A stretch of 62,444 nt of DNA from JBBRMU01 sp038230655 (GTDB lineage: Bacteria; Patescibacteriota; Microgenomatia; UBA1406; GWC2-37-13): assembly GCA_038230655.1 (NCBI GenBank), contig JBBRMU010000005.1, forward strand, positions 1 through 62,444, given 5' to 3'. The position numbers and the translations under genes were made by a program. Shown in pieces: positions 24,683-33,918 of the stretch. How positions within the stretch are numbered: the stretch's first letter is position 1; each line of letters begins with the position of its first letter. The notes under the pieces are model-generated. The model worked only from the letters and a program-made list of their open reading frames with translations, did not search any database and was not told the origin of the DNA.

Positions 24683-25823
24683 CTTAAAAGAAATTGGAAA
24701 CTTGATGTCAGCTGGACAGACACTCATACAACCTGATGGACATAGATTTGCAAATATTGAAGGCAATAGAGACTGTAATCGAGACTGCTCATACTGTGTC
24801 GTCCCAAAGATGTTTAATATAGAACAGGAGTTAACAGTCGAGGAGACTTTTAGACAGGTAGATTGGTTATATGATAATGGATATAGGATGCTTTCATATT
24901 TAGGTGGCGAACCCCTCGCTCCTGCACTACCAAATGGCCGTTTTCTAACAAGTGAAGGCATTCCGGTTTTAGAGCATACATTAAGAGTTGTCGACTATGC
25001 ATCTGATAAAGGAATGAATGTTAATGTAACAACTAATGGTGACTATGTCAATAAAGATGCGGTCAAAGCCTTGAAAAAGGCTGGATTAGGAGCACTTTCT
25101 TTCTCACTTCATTCTTACTCTCAAAAAGGTTTAGACCATCTTATTAGTGGCGCGAAAATGGCAGCTGAAGAAGGAATTATTCCGACAATTCAAACAGTAT
25201 TAACAAATACTCGCGCAGATGACTTCCCTGGTATAGCAGCACGAGTGGCAGAAAATGGTATTTTATTTGGTTTTGGAATTGTGCAGGAAAAAGGAGGAGT
25301 ATTTTCTAAGAAGCCCCAGCCTGAACATCCTGGTGAAGAAGCACAGAGTTTAATACCTTCAGTAGATCAACAGAAAGAGGTTTTCAGGTCACTCTTAAGA
25401 TTAAAAACTTTTGGTATGATCCGAAATAGTAGAAGCTATATGACTGATGCACCAAATTACCCTAATAATAGTTGGACATGTGAACCAGAGACAGATACGT
25501 TTATTCATATTGGTGCTGGCGGAACAGTTGATGTATATAGTGATATTCGCACTAACTTAAAGACCGCAGACATTAAACTACTTAGTGAGGACCAAACCTG
25601 GAGAGAGATAAAAAGAGCCCGGGTTCAGTCCTGTGGAAATTGTTTGTATAACTGTTGTTATGAAATGGAAAACCCGGATGTTAGAGGTGATTTACCTATG
25701 TACGGAGTGATGGCCTTGATAAAAACAGGCCATCCTGAGTGGGCGGAAAAATGGGGACAACATGCTGTTGAGAGAAGTAAACAACTAGAACAGGCTATCG
25801 ACTGGAGTTTTAAACTTAGTTAA
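24675..25823 (+). CDS. radical SAM protein with C-terminal Cys cluster (SPASM-like), function unknown
   Basis: The protein has 382 residues. The radical SAM cluster motif is C34-x3-C38-x2-C41, with GGEP at 77-80 and an SAM-barrel pattern (VNVTTNGDYV, SFSLHS). A C-terminal region has SWTCEPETDTFIHIG and CGNCLYNCCYE, like the auxiliary cluster of SPASM/twitch enzymes. Such enzymes often modify peptides or act in cofactor synthesis, but no specific subfamily is recognised and no small precursor peptide is seen next to it. It overlaps the aminopeptidase stop by 8 bp and is translationally linked. Confidence 0.8.
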   Translation: MASLKEIGNLMSAGQTLIQPDGHRFANIEGNRDCNRDCSYCVVPKMFNIEQELTVEETFRQVDWLYDNGYRMLSYLGGEPLAPALPNGRFLTSEGIPVLEHTLRVVDYASDKGMNVNVTTNGDYVNKDAVKALKKAGLGALSFSLHSYSQKGLDHLISGAKMAAEEGIIPTIQTVLTNTRADDFPGIAARVAENGILFGFGIVQEKGGVFSKKPQPEHPGEEAQSLIPSVDQQKEVFRSLLRLKTFGMIRNSRSYMTDAPNYPNNSWTCEPETDTFIHIGAGGTVDVYSDIRTNLKTADIKLLSEDQTWREIKRARVQSCGNCLYNCCYEMENPDVRGDLPMYGVMALIKTGHPEWAEKWGQHAVERSKQLEQAIDWSFKLS

Positions 25824-25836
25824 GATGATTACTTTT

Positions 25837-26337
25837 TCAGTAACTATCAGTTAATGATTTGTGAGCTCTTCTTCTTTTGATAGTTTTTTGCTTAAAGTTA
25901 TGAGAGATAATACTGATATTTCCGTCAACTTCTAAAACAGCAAGGTCGACGTCCTGAATTTTGTCAACACCGTGTTCTCTGATGGTAGCCTCAAGCTCAT
26001 CATGAGGCATCTGAGCTTCGTTTAAGTGTTTTTGGATAACTTTACCATGATAAATAAGCATGAGTGCTGTCCCTTGTAGAAGCTGATTAATTTTGTTTGA
26101 TTTAAAGATAAGATTTTTTAATACCCAGTTTACTGTGAACAGTGAAGTGGCTGCTAGTAACCCTCCTATCAAACTAGTATTACTTCCTACCATCGCGTTC
26201 TGGACTGAGTTGCTAAGGAGCAAAACAAAAACGAGATCTATAACTGAGAGTTGAGAGAGTTCTTTCTTACCGAACAATCGGAGAGCTATAACTATAAAAA
26301 TGTAGACTACTATTGATCGAAAAACTATTTCTAACAT
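25837..26337 (-). CDS. DUF421 (YetF/YcaP-type) membrane protein
   Basis: The protein has 166 residues. Three hydrophobic segments at the N-terminus (VVYIFIVIALRLFGKKELSQLSVIDLVFVLLLSN and a following helix) carry the DUF421 signature RxxGKKELSQLS. A cytoplasmic beta-rich domain follows (GTALMLIYHGKVIQKHL, LEATIREHGV, DVDLAVLEVDGNISII). The role is unknown. A minus-strand TATTAT at 26345-26350 lies 7 nt before the ATG, so it may have its own promoter although it follows the miaB-like gene by only 19 bp. Confidence 0.8.
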   Translation of the reverse strand: MLEIVFRSIVVYIFIVIALRLFGKKELSQLSVIDLVFVLLLSNSVQNAMVGSNTSLIGGLLAATSLFTVNWVLKNLIFKSNKINQLLQGTALMLIYHGKVIQKHLNEAQMPHDELEATIREHGVDKIQDVDLAVLEVDGNISIISHNFKQKTIKRRRAHKSLTDSY

Positions 26338-26356
26338 ACTTACTATAATATATTAT

Positions 26357-27616
26357 TTACTGAGGACTTTCATGATTAGGCTGAAATCCTAATTGGTAAT
26401 GAGCTGTGTTTATGATAGCATCAAGATCTTCCCAGCGTTTCTTCTTAACAGCTGGCGGGACGTTATCCGCGAAGACCTTAGTTGCTGCTGTCATCGGTCT
26501 TTGAGAGTATCGCGAAATGTAAGCCTTATCAAACCCGACTGCTTTAGCAAGCTTTACTGTATTACCATACTCTTCATCGGTCTCACCGCAAAAACCAACA
26601 ATGATATCAGTAGTAAACCGGGCTTCAGGAATTTTTTCTTTAATGGAAGTCGTGAGTTGGATGATTTCCTCCGATGTATACCAGCGATTCATTCGTTTTA
26701 ACACTTTATTATCGCCCGACTGAATCGCGATATGAAAAGTCCTCGTAATATTTTTATTTTCAGCAATCACATCAATTAACTCACCAGAAAAATCCCAGGG
26801 ATTCGACGACATAAAATCAATTTTATCAAATCCCATTTTGGCAACCTCCTCCAGCAAGTAAGGAAACAATGTAGGAATGCGGTGTCTTCCTAAATGTTTT
26901 ACATACACCGGTTTTATCTTTTTCCCATTAATTGTATAAGTATGAACAACTTCTTCATCTTCATCTGCATGCTTTTGAGGATCTTCAAAGTAAGTTTTAT
27001 CAATATCTCTCATCACCTGAATATTTTTTTCTCCGACAATTAAGTCTGCACCATACGAATTTACATTTTGTCCTAGCAACATCAGATTCTTATAGCCTTT
27101 TAATCTAAGATGCAGGCACTCCTGTAAAATATCTTCGAATGGTCGACTGATTTCTCTGCCTCTTGTGAAAGGAACAATGCAGAATGTACAAAAGTTATTG
27201 CAGCCATTTGAAATAGGGACTAAGGCTGTTTCTTTCGTCGCTCTCACTGGCACATGATCAAATCCTACTTCCTCGATGGGCATAAACTCATCAACCTCAG
27301 GCATAACTCGGCGAATTTTCTGAAGATATTTACCTGATTTATCCCTAAATGCAACGCCGACCATACACCCAGTTACAATAATTTTAAAGGCTTCTCCTTT
27401 CGCAACTTTATCCTCTTTAAGTTTAGCTAAATTTTCTACTAATCCGTAAACTCTATTTTCTGCAGACTGTTTAACCATACAGGTATTAATCACTACGTAG
27501 TTAGCATCTTCATAGTTTATTGCTTCAGTCATACCCCTAGACTGAAAAGAAGAAGAGACTCTCTCGGAGTCTGCACTATTCTGTTGGCAGCCAAATGTTT
27601 TTATAAAATATTTCAT
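26357..27616 (-). CDS. miaB: MiaB-like methylthiotransferase lacking the TRAM domain
   Basis: The protein has 419 residues. The N-terminal UPF0004 domain has cysteines C10 (FGCQQN), C46 (INTCMV) and one in VTGCMVG; the radical SAM motif NGCNNFCTFCIVPFTRGRE follows, then LLGQNVNSYG. MiaB methylthiolates i6A37 in tRNA. About 45 extra residues (DIDKTYFEDPQ to VKHLGRHR) lie inside the barrel, and the protein ends soon after KKKRWEDLDAI, where the TRAM RNA-binding domain should begin. It could be a MiaB/MtaB variant. It overlaps the next upstream gene by 4 bp. Confidence 0.85.
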   Translation of the reverse strand: MKYFIKTFGCQQNSADSERVSSSFQSRGMTEAINYEDANYVVINTCMVKQSAENRVYGLVENLAKLKEDKVAKGEAFKIIVTGCMVGVAFRDKSGKYLQKIRRVMPEVDEFMPIEEVGFDHVPVRATKETALVPISNGCNNFCTFCIVPFTRGREISRPFEDILQECLHLRLKGYKNLMLLGQNVNSYGADLIVGEKNIQVMRDIDKTYFEDPQKHADEDEEVVHTYTINGKKIKPVYVKHLGRHRIPTLFPYLLEEVAKMGFDKIDFMSSNPWDFSGELIDVIAENKNITRTFHIAIQSGDNKVLKRMNRWYTSEEIIQLTTSIKEKIPEARFTTDIIVGFCGETDEEYGNTVKLAKAVGFDKAYISRYSQRPMTAATKVFADNVPPAVKKKRWEDLDAIINTAHYQLGFQPNHESPQ

Positions 27617-28689
27617 AGATAACTCTTTCTAATTCTCTCCACGATAACAAAAAAAACTGCAAAAAGGATGCCGATTGTCAGAAACGCTACAAGTTTTTCA
27701 AAACCTGATAGAAAAAGGCTGGCTACCCCCATCATAAATGAGATGATCCAGTAAAAAACAGCAATTCTTCTTTTGCCCCATCCAATCTCCATTAACCGGT
27801 GGTGAAAGTGTCCCCGGTCTCCTTTAAAAGGGGAGTGGCCTTCCTTAATTCGTCTAAAAACAGCATATGTTGCGTCAATCATTGGAATTGAAAGAATGAG
27901 GATAGCTGTCCCAACTTTTCCAAATGAAAGTATGGATAAAACCCCCAACAAGAAGCCTCCCAGAGCCCCACCGCCATATCCCGGCATTATTCTCTGAGGA
28001 TAAAAATTAAAGGGCAAGAAACCAAGAAACGCTCCAGAAATAATAAATGAAAGATCCATAACTGTCTCAGCTCTTATATCATGTGCTGTAAATCGTTGAG
28101 CTAAGAGTCCCAAAAAAAGGGCTGTAATTGCTACGAACCCGGGGAGTTGCCCATCCACGCCTTTACTCCAATTAACCATATTCATAATCCAGGTTAACCA
28201 AAGTAATGCGAGAAGATCAGCGAGTATCAAAATGGCATGAGTACCAAAGATATTAAAACTAATCCTAAAAGTATCTAGATGAATAATTGGATTGGCTGCT
28301 CCACCAAGCGGATTTGAGATAAAGGGAATACCTAGTCCAAATCCAATCACTAAAGCTGATATAAAGAGGTTAGCTACGAATCTGAGATAAGGTGATAGAT
28401 CATAGTAATCATCAAGAAGTCCGACTATTACCAACAATGAACTAGCTACAAGGACTCCCGTCATGATTTTATTTACCTGAAGGAAGAAGACTGCACAGAT
28501 GATTAAAGTAAGAATGATAGGAACTCCACCAGCGCGGGGAATAATTCCAATGTGAGTATGTGCAGGATGGGCTCTGGTACGTATATCTGTAACAAGTTTG
28601 AACTTTTTAGCTAATGCAATTGTAGGAATTGTCAGTAAGTATGAGACACCAAAAGAGATAAGAAATAGTACCACTCCGTCGAGTCCCAT
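27613..28689 (-). CDS. glycosyltransferase family 4 (WecA/MraY-type polyprenyl-phosphate sugar-1-P transferase)
   Basis: The protein has 358 residues with about ten hydrophobic segments. Family motifs are visible: HTHIGIIPRAGGVPII, GLLDDYYDL (acidic DD), MNMVNWSKGVDGQLPGF (NxxNxxDG-like) and the HHRLMEIGWGKRRI loop. It links a sugar-1-phosphate to undecaprenyl phosphate at the inner membrane, the first step of a wall or surface polymer. The substrate is not resolved, but the HHRL loop favours the WecA/TagO side over MraY. It overlaps miaB by 4 bp. Confidence 0.85.
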   Translation of the reverse strand: MGLDGVVLFLISFGVSYLLTIPTIALAKKFKLVTDIRTRAHPAHTHIGIIPRAGGVPIILTLIICAVFFLQVNKIMTGVLVASSLLVIVGLLDDYYDLSPYLRFVANLFISALVIGFGLGIPFISNPLGGAANPIIHLDTFRISFNIFGTHAILILADLLALLWLTWIMNMVNWSKGVDGQLPGFVAITALFLGLLAQRFTAHDIRAETVMDLSFIISGAFLGFLPFNFYPQRIMPGYGGGALGGFLLGVLSILSFGKVGTAILILSIPMIDATYAVFRRIKEGHSPFKGDRGHFHHRLMEIGWGKRRIAVFYWIISFMMGVASLFLSGFEKLVAFLTIGILFAVFFVIVERIRKSYL

Positions 28690-28690
28690 A

Positions 28691-28996
28691 TTAGGTAATA
28701 AATAAGATAACTTTTATAAAAATAAAGGTCAGTGTTATGATGGTAAACCAGTTGACAACAGAGACTATCCTTTTGAAAAACTGATCTGGTAAGAAAAGGC
28801 GATTATAGAGATAAATATTAAGAAAAAGGATAATATGCATCAGTAATGGTAGAAGGAAGATATACCAAAACTCTGTTAACTGTTCTTCTCCAAAGGTGCG
28901 GGAGTAAAATAATGGAATTTGTGGCGGCAGATGTGACAGCTTTAAAAAAAATGTTACGGCCATGGCGATGTCGCAAAGAATTAGAGCGTATAACAT
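28691..28996 (-). CDS. small membrane protein, 101 aa
   Basis: I do not recognise this protein. Three hydrophobic segments are visible (LYALILCDIAMAVTFFL, FWYIFLLPLLMHIILFL, VVNWFTIITLTFIFIKVILFI), with the motif LPPQIPLFYSRTFGEEQL between the first two, which recalls DUF1648-like membrane proteins. A minus-strand TATAAT at 29003-29008 is 6 nt from the ATG. It precedes the WecA-like gene by 1 bp, so a link to surface polymer synthesis is possible. Confidence 0.65.
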   Translation of the reverse strand: MLYALILCDIAMAVTFFLKLSHLPPQIPLFYSRTFGEEQLTEFWYIFLLPLLMHIILFLNIYLYNRLFLPDQFFKRIVSVVNWFTIITLTFIFIKVILFIT

Positions 28997-29213
28997 GAGT
29001 ATATTATACCTATTGCAAATGAAATTGTTGCAGTGGAAATTGCTAGACGTAATAGATAGAGTAATCTTGCAAAATCTCCAGAATTAAGGTAAGATATCAG
29101 TAGTTATCAATCATTATCCTTATCCCATGACGTAACTATCTTTCACTATTTGGCTGGTTAATCTCGCTAGCCGGAAATTTATAGAGGTATATTATCATTT
29201 TATCTCTGAATAC

Positions 29214-30533
29214 ATGAAAGATACACAAATTGCTACTCTTCTCAAAAAGGAAGAAAAACGTCAAAAAGAAGGAATTGAACTTATTCCCTCGGAAAACTAC
29301 GCATCAATAAACGTCAGACTGCCGCTCTCCTCATTTTTTGTAAATAAATACTCTGAAGGTTATCCAGGAAAGCGTCACTATGGTGGGAATGAAGTGGTTG
29401 ATGAACTCGAAATTCTCGCTCAGGAAAGGGCAAAAAAGCTTTTTAAAGTGCCGTTTGCTAATGTGCAACCTTACTCCGGATCTCCAGCAAATTTAGCTGT
29501 CTATATCGCGACATGTGATCCAGGTGATACTATAATGGGGCAGTCTTTAAACGCAGGCGGTCATCTTACGCATGGTCATAAGGTTTCAGCTTCGGGAATT
29601 TTCTACAAAAGTGTCCAGTATGGAGTTAGAGCGGAGGCTATTGATGATGATTTATTTGACTATGATGAAATTAGAAAACTCGCGAAAGAACATAAACCAA
29701 AAATAATCTGGGTAGGAGCTTCTGCGTATCCTTTAACAATCCACTATGAAAAGTTTGCCAAAATTGCCGATGAAGTTGGAGCCTACCTCGCAGCTGATAT
29801 TGCCCATATTGCCGGTTTAATCGCTGGTGGAGCTCATCCATCGCCTGTTCAGCATGTTCATATTGTGACTACGACTACTCATAAAACGTTAAGAGGGCCA
29901 CGAGGGGCTATTATTATGGTGACTGAAAAGGGGATGAAAAAAGACCCTGATCTTGGGAAAAAGATTAATAAAGCAGTTTTTCCTGGTGTACAAGGAGGGC
30001 CTCATGATAATCAAACTGCGGCTATCGCAGTGGCCCTATTCGAGGCTGCACAGCCATCATTTAAAAAATACGCTCTACAGGTTGTTAAAAACACAGCCAC
30101 ATTAGCTGAAGTTTTAAAGCAAAAAGGCTTGAAATTGGTCGGTGGGGGCACAGATAATCACCTGGTTTTAGTCGACTTGGCACCCAAATATGGACCAGGG
30201 TTTGGCATTTTTGCCCAAAAAGCGCTCGATTTAGCGGGTTTAACCCTAAATGCCAATACAGTGCCCGATGAAAAATCATCGGCCTTCTTCCCTTCAGGAA
30301 TACGATTAGGAGGCCCTGCAGCGACCACAAGAGGCATGAAAGAGAATGAAATGAAGTTTATAGCTGAAACTTTGGTAAAGGTGCTGGATTTGATTAAAGA
30401 CTACAAACTGCCATCAAAAGAGACACGAATTGAGTATATTGCTAAATTTGACAGAGAAATTGCCAAAATGAGCGAATTGAAAAAGTTAAAATCTGAAGTG
30501 AAAAAGATAGCGGTGGAGTTCGAGATACCATAA
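29214..30533 (+). CDS. glyA: Serine hydroxymethyltransferase
   Basis: The protein has 439 residues. It has IELIPSENYAS, YSEGYPGKRHYGGNE, the PLP-binding Lys in VTTTTHKTLRGPRGAI and PGVQGGPHDNQTAAIAV. It interconverts serine and glycine with tetrahydrofolate. TATTAT at 29190-29195 gives a leader of about 12 nt. The 217-bp gap upstream (28997-29213) holds two divergent -10 elements but no gene or riboswitch that I recognise. A large hairpin follows the gene. Confidence 0.96.
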   Translation: MKDTQIATLLKKEEKRQKEGIELIPSENYASINVRLPLSSFFVNKYSEGYPGKRHYGGNEVVDELEILAQERAKKLFKVPFANVQPYSGSPANLAVYIATCDPGDTIMGQSLNAGGHLTHGHKVSASGIFYKSVQYGVRAEAIDDDLFDYDEIRKLAKEHKPKIIWVGASAYPLTIHYEKFAKIADEVGAYLAADIAHIAGLIAGGAHPSPVQHVHIVTTTTHKTLRGPRGAIIMVTEKGMKKDPDLGKKINKAVFPGVQGGPHDNQTAAIAVALFEAAQPSFKKYALQVVKNTATLAEVLKQKGLKLVGGGTDNHLVLVDLAPKYGPGFGIFAQKALDLAGLTLNANTVPDEKSSAFFPSGIRLGGPAATTRGMKENEMKFIAETLVKVLDLIKDYKLPSKETRIEYIAKFDREIAKMSELKKLKSEVKKIAVEFEIP

Positions 30534-30551
30534 CGGCGGTAATTGAAAGTT

Positions 30552-30612
30552 GGAAGTGTGTTTGTTATCAATACGACGATTAACCGATGGATAAGTCCAC
30601 ACACTTCCTTTT
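30552..30612. terminator. large branched hairpin terminator between convergent genes
   Basis: GGAAGTGTGT (30552-30561) pairs perfectly with ACACACTTCC (30599-30608), followed by TTTT. Inside, TTATC (30565-30569) pairs with GATAA (30590-30594). It lies between glyA and the convergent 65-aa gene. The U tract serves the glyA direction. Confidence 0.65.
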
Positions 30613-30615
30613 AGA

Positions 30616-30813
30616 TTAGATCCAGGGATCTTTTCGTTTGCCATCTATCAGTTGTCTTGCAATCTCCTCTGCTGTTTCGTTTGGAGCTTGAGAAACCCGA
30701 TAAGGCGTTTCGCCTTTGTAGACGAAACAATAGGTTTTTCGACCCTCCACTCGCTCTGTGAACTCAAGGGTGATCTTATTACCTGCTTTTGTTCTTCCAG
30801 CTTCAATAGGCAT
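30616..30813 (-). CDS. hypothetical protein, 65 aa
   Basis: I do not recognise this protein. It is polar and basic with a possible beta-hairpin core (GNKITLEFTERVEGRKTYCFVYKG) and an acidic helix (NETAEEIARQLID). An in-frame ATG at 30855 exists, but a strong Shine-Dalgarno AGGAG (minus strand, 30821-30825) lies 7 nt before ATG 30813. It is one of the very few genes here with a clear ribosome binding site. Confidence 0.55.
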   Translation of the reverse strand: MPIEAGRTKAGNKITLEFTERVEGRKTYCFVYKGETPYRVSQAPNETAEEIARQLIDGKRKDPWI

Positions 30814-30936
30814 TTTCTTTCTCCTTTTATAGAGCTTTAGATTGTTTGCTTGCATGCAATCGCGAGCAGATAATCATACCATAAAGGCCTATAGCATACA
30901 AGATCTAAAGGGTTTGGTAAGGTGGGCGTTAGAAAT

Positions 30937-32415
30937 TTATACTTTTTCTGTCACTTTATAGGTGATTTTCTTCCCAAGAAGCACCCGAGTATGTGCATCC
31001 AGAGCAGGCAATGAAGATAGGAAAAATGAGACAACAGGAAGGAGATACCACTGGATAAACAGAAGCGGGAGGCTAGACAGCTTGGTCTCGATCTTCATAC
31101 GTTTCCTTAGCTGTATATCAAGGTAAATATAAAGAAGGAGAGATAATGTGGCTATCGTAAGTATTAATCCTGAAATTTGCGGGAGGAGAAATCCCAGGAC
31201 AGTTCTCTTAAACACCGGGTTTACAAGAGGTACAATCGAAGCACTCAACGTTAAGAGAAAAAAAGAGGTTGGCCAGAGAAAGTGAGTCTCAGCAAGTGCA
31301 TACATTTTTTTGAACTTTGCAAAAAAAGGAATATGAGGAGTTGTAAACAACTTATTCCATGCATATGAAAAGTCGGTGACTCCCCAGGCCCAGCGTTTTT
31401 CCTGTTCATAGCGGTTCTGCAGGGTTTTGAAAAGTCCCCCGGAAAACACAGCATCGCCGTTAATTATGGTAAATAATGGTAGTGTTTTCACTTTAGCTCC
31501 GAACTTGAAAAACGCCTGAAAGTAAATATGCCAATCTTCTGGAATAATATCCACATCCCAAAATCCAACTTGGTCCATAAGCCATAAATTTGTTGAGTAA
31601 GTCGAAATATGAATTAATCTGTCTCGTTGGGAAACGAGTGAGAGCCTAACAATTGACGAGAGTGTCGCCTGCATGCGTACCAAGAGAGGTAACTTCCAGA
31701 AGTTGTTATATAAAAGTACTGGCGCCCAGTAAAAATGATATTTATGATCAGGATCATTCAGATAGCTGTCGGTTAAGTATGAAAAGTAGTTAGAGGGGAG
31801 AAAGCTATCTGCATCGCAGATTGTGATGACGACATCTTCCTGAGCAAAATGTTGTTCCTGACAGTAGGTCTTTATAATCTTGGCTGCAAATGTCTGATTA
31901 CTAGCTTTTCCAGGTGCTTCATCGGGAGTTAGAACATGATACGAAGCCATAATATTTTCAAAAGCATGTCCAAACTTTTCTCTTAAAAGTCTTTCTTTTT
32001 CAAGGGCTTCTTCTTCTCTTTTCTCAAATGCTAGAACTAAGTGGAGCGTCTTATAGGGATAGTCATTCTTGACGAAAGACTCGATAGTCTCTTCTAGTTT
32101 ATATAGCGGCTCCTTGTAGTTAGGCACGATAACGAAGTGTTTAAGATCTTTAGCTTTTGGAAGTAGTTTAATTCTTTCGTGATAGGGAATTTTTGCATGA
32201 AAAAGAATCTCACGATATGAGATTACAGCAAAGTATGAAGTAGTCGAAGATTTGTAAAAAAAGAAGAGGTTAAAAGCAATAATGAAATAAGCTACCGGAG
32301 CAGGATGGAAAGGGGAAAGCCAAACCGGCAAAAGAATTATTATCCAGGTACATAAAGGAATCAAAATCTCGCCTAACTTAAAGAAAAACTGTGACTGGGT
32401 AAAGCGATCTGACAT
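30937..32415 (-). CDS. membrane glycosyltransferase family 2 (cellulose-synthase-like topology)
   Basis: The protein has 492 residues. Two N-terminal hydrophobic segments are followed by a GT2 domain with VPNYKEPLYKLEETIESF, TICDADSFLP (DxD-type) and an ED motif (DIIPEDWHIYFQAF), then RWAWG, which resembles the QxxRW motif of processive synthases. Four more membrane segments end the protein. It probably makes or extends a surface glycan. TATAAT on the minus strand at 32425-32430 lies 9 nt before ATG 32415, which is preferred to the in-frame ATG at 32463. Confidence 0.8.
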   Translation of the reverse strand: MSDRFTQSQFFFKLGEILIPLCTWIIILLPVWLSPFHPAPVAYFIIAFNLFFFYKSSTTSYFAVISYREILFHAKIPYHERIKLLPKAKDLKHFVIVPNYKEPLYKLEETIESFVKNDYPYKTLHLVLAFEKREEEALEKERLLREKFGHAFENIMASYHVLTPDEAPGKASNQTFAAKIIKTYCQEQHFAQEDVVITICDADSFLPSNYFSYLTDSYLNDPDHKYHFYWAPVLLYNNFWKLPLLVRMQATLSSIVRLSLVSQRDRLIHISTYSTNLWLMDQVGFWDVDIIPEDWHIYFQAFFKFGAKVKTLPLFTIINGDAVFSGGLFKTLQNRYEQEKRWAWGVTDFSYAWNKLFTTPHIPFFAKFKKMYALAETHFLWPTSFFLLTLSASIVPLVNPVFKRTVLGFLLPQISGLILTIATLSLLLYIYLDIQLRKRMKIETKLSSLPLLFIQWYLLPVVSFFLSSLPALDAHTRVLLGKKITYKVTEKV

Positions 32416-32474
32416 AGTATGACAATTATATACTTCTCTCAAGCTAATTTGCAAACAAAACATCTCATTTTATA

Positions 32475-32502
32475 TTGACAAAAAATATAAATTTAGTATT
32501 CT
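32475..32502 (+). promoter_or_regulatory. leaderless-type promoter TTGACA-16-TATTCT
   Basis: A consensus TTGACA (32475-32480), 16-bp spacer and TATTCT (32497-32502) are followed after only 5 nt by ATG 32508. Transcription would begin at or next to the start codon. This is the clearest example of the pattern in the window. Confidence 0.7.
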
Positions 32503-32507
32503 AAAGT

Positions 32508-33908
32508 ATGGTCGATGGTGCAGTTGCAGAAGCAAATACGGGAATAAAAACGGAGACAGCATTAGCTGTTGGTATTTCAAAGCCTCTTTCTCGTGCCCCA
32601 GATGTTGTTAATACTTTGGCTTTTCCAGAACACTTAGAGTCTCAAAAGATAGCGGGTGATTTTTGTGCTGTGTATATGAGAGCTCTCAGGGTTTTAGATA
32701 AAAATAGAGCAGTAAAAAGGAATAGTCCAGATAAAGAAGGAATATTAAAAGAAAAAGAGTATGGATTAACAGAATTTTTGAGAGACTTTAAGGAATGGAG
32801 CACAATTGCAAGACAAAATCCAAGAGACTCTTTGGACCTCTCTATGCCTCCAAGATTAAGAGAGTTGGTTGAGGTAGACACATCAGGCAGCCCGGGACCA
32901 ATGGACAGTACTGGAAAAATTCCTCGAAAAGAGATCCTTTTTCTGAGAAATGTTTTTGAACAGTACGATAGATCTTTGCCTATTTTACTGCAGAGTGCAA
33001 ATAATCAATACAGAAACAATGCGACTCTGACAAATTACCGGAGCCTTATTAATCAGCAGATGAACCTCGCCAACATATCCTTAGGGCCAGAAGGAAGTAT
33101 TCTAAGGCAGGCTAACTTCAATATGAATGGGAACTTCAATTTTAATACTATAGAGAATTTCTTAGCTAAAATACCCGAAGAGAAATTAACACCTGTGTTA
33201 CTACAGCTACGAGATAATAATAGCCATGAGAGACAGCTTTTTTTAAATTGGCTACCAACCTCAGCCAGAGACAATCAATATTTTTCCCTTTTTTACCACA
33301 CATTCGGTCTGCTTCCTGATACTCATCCTCTTAAAGGCAAGTATGAACTATTTGAACATATCACGAATCAGCTAGGCTTAACCAACGGCACGACAGAGAC
33401 ACAGAAGTCTTTTCCCTTAATTAAAACACTTTTAAGAGGTGCCAGGTCTCAGGCGGCGATTACTACAACTTTAGAAACAGAAGGGCTATTTGTTCTCGTT
33501 CCGGATCCCAATAATGAGGATGATATTAGGAAATTTGATTTAAAGGGGATTGATTTAATTACTGTCGATAAAAACGGAGAAGTTTTTTTGATAGACGCAA
33601 AGTCTAGTAATCAGGATGTGAAGTCGCCTCAAACTAAACCGTTACATCCTGTATTTACTCCAGAGGCAAAAACTGTAGATGGAAGAACAAGAATAGACAC
33701 TGAAACAAGAATAATGTTGGTCGAAGCTTTAAAGAAGTACGCAGTTGACCCTCGATACAAACACTATCATGCTCAAATCCAGGAAGCGCTTGATAATTCA
33801 AGTGAGCCAGTAAAAGGTAAATTTATGGTCCCTGAAGGTTACTATAACTCAGCTGGTATAATTAAAGATCCAGAGATGAGACAAGAGCTTGTTAAAGCGT
33901 TATATTAA
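32508..33908 (+). CDS. hypothetical protein with C-terminal PD-(D/E)XK nuclease-like motif
   Basis: The protein has 466 residues. I recognise no family for residues 1-305, which look helical and soluble with Asn-rich parts (near 203-215). The C-terminal part has a core like the PD-(D/E)XK fold: Glu in TTLETEG (about 323-325), D349 in KGIDLITVD, then a hydrophobic strand and D363-A-K365 in VFLIDAKSS. That order suggests a metal-dependent nuclease or a relic. A small acidic gene follows 10 bp later, then a convergent helicase-nuclease gene. Function is inferred from the motif only. Confidence 0.6.
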   Translation: MVDGAVAEANTGIKTETALAVGISKPLSRAPDVVNTLAFPEHLESQKIAGDFCAVYMRALRVLDKNRAVKRNSPDKEGILKEKEYGLTEFLRDFKEWSTIARQNPRDSLDLSMPPRLRELVEVDTSGSPGPMDSTGKIPRKEILFLRNVFEQYDRSLPILLQSANNQYRNNATLTNYRSLINQQMNLANISLGPEGSILRQANFNMNGNFNFNTIENFLAKIPEEKLTPVLLQLRDNNSHERQLFLNWLPTSARDNQYFSLFYHTFGLLPDTHPLKGKYELFEHITNQLGLTNGTTETQKSFPLIKTLLRGARSQAAITTTLETEGLFVLVPDPNNEDDIRKFDLKGIDLITVDKNGEVFLIDAKSSNQDVKSPQTKPLHPVFTPEAKTVDGRTRIDTETRIMLVEALKKYAVDPRYKHYHAQIQEALDNSSEPVKGKFMVPEGYYNSAGIIKDPEMRQELVKALY

Positions 33909-33918
33909 ACTCAAACTC

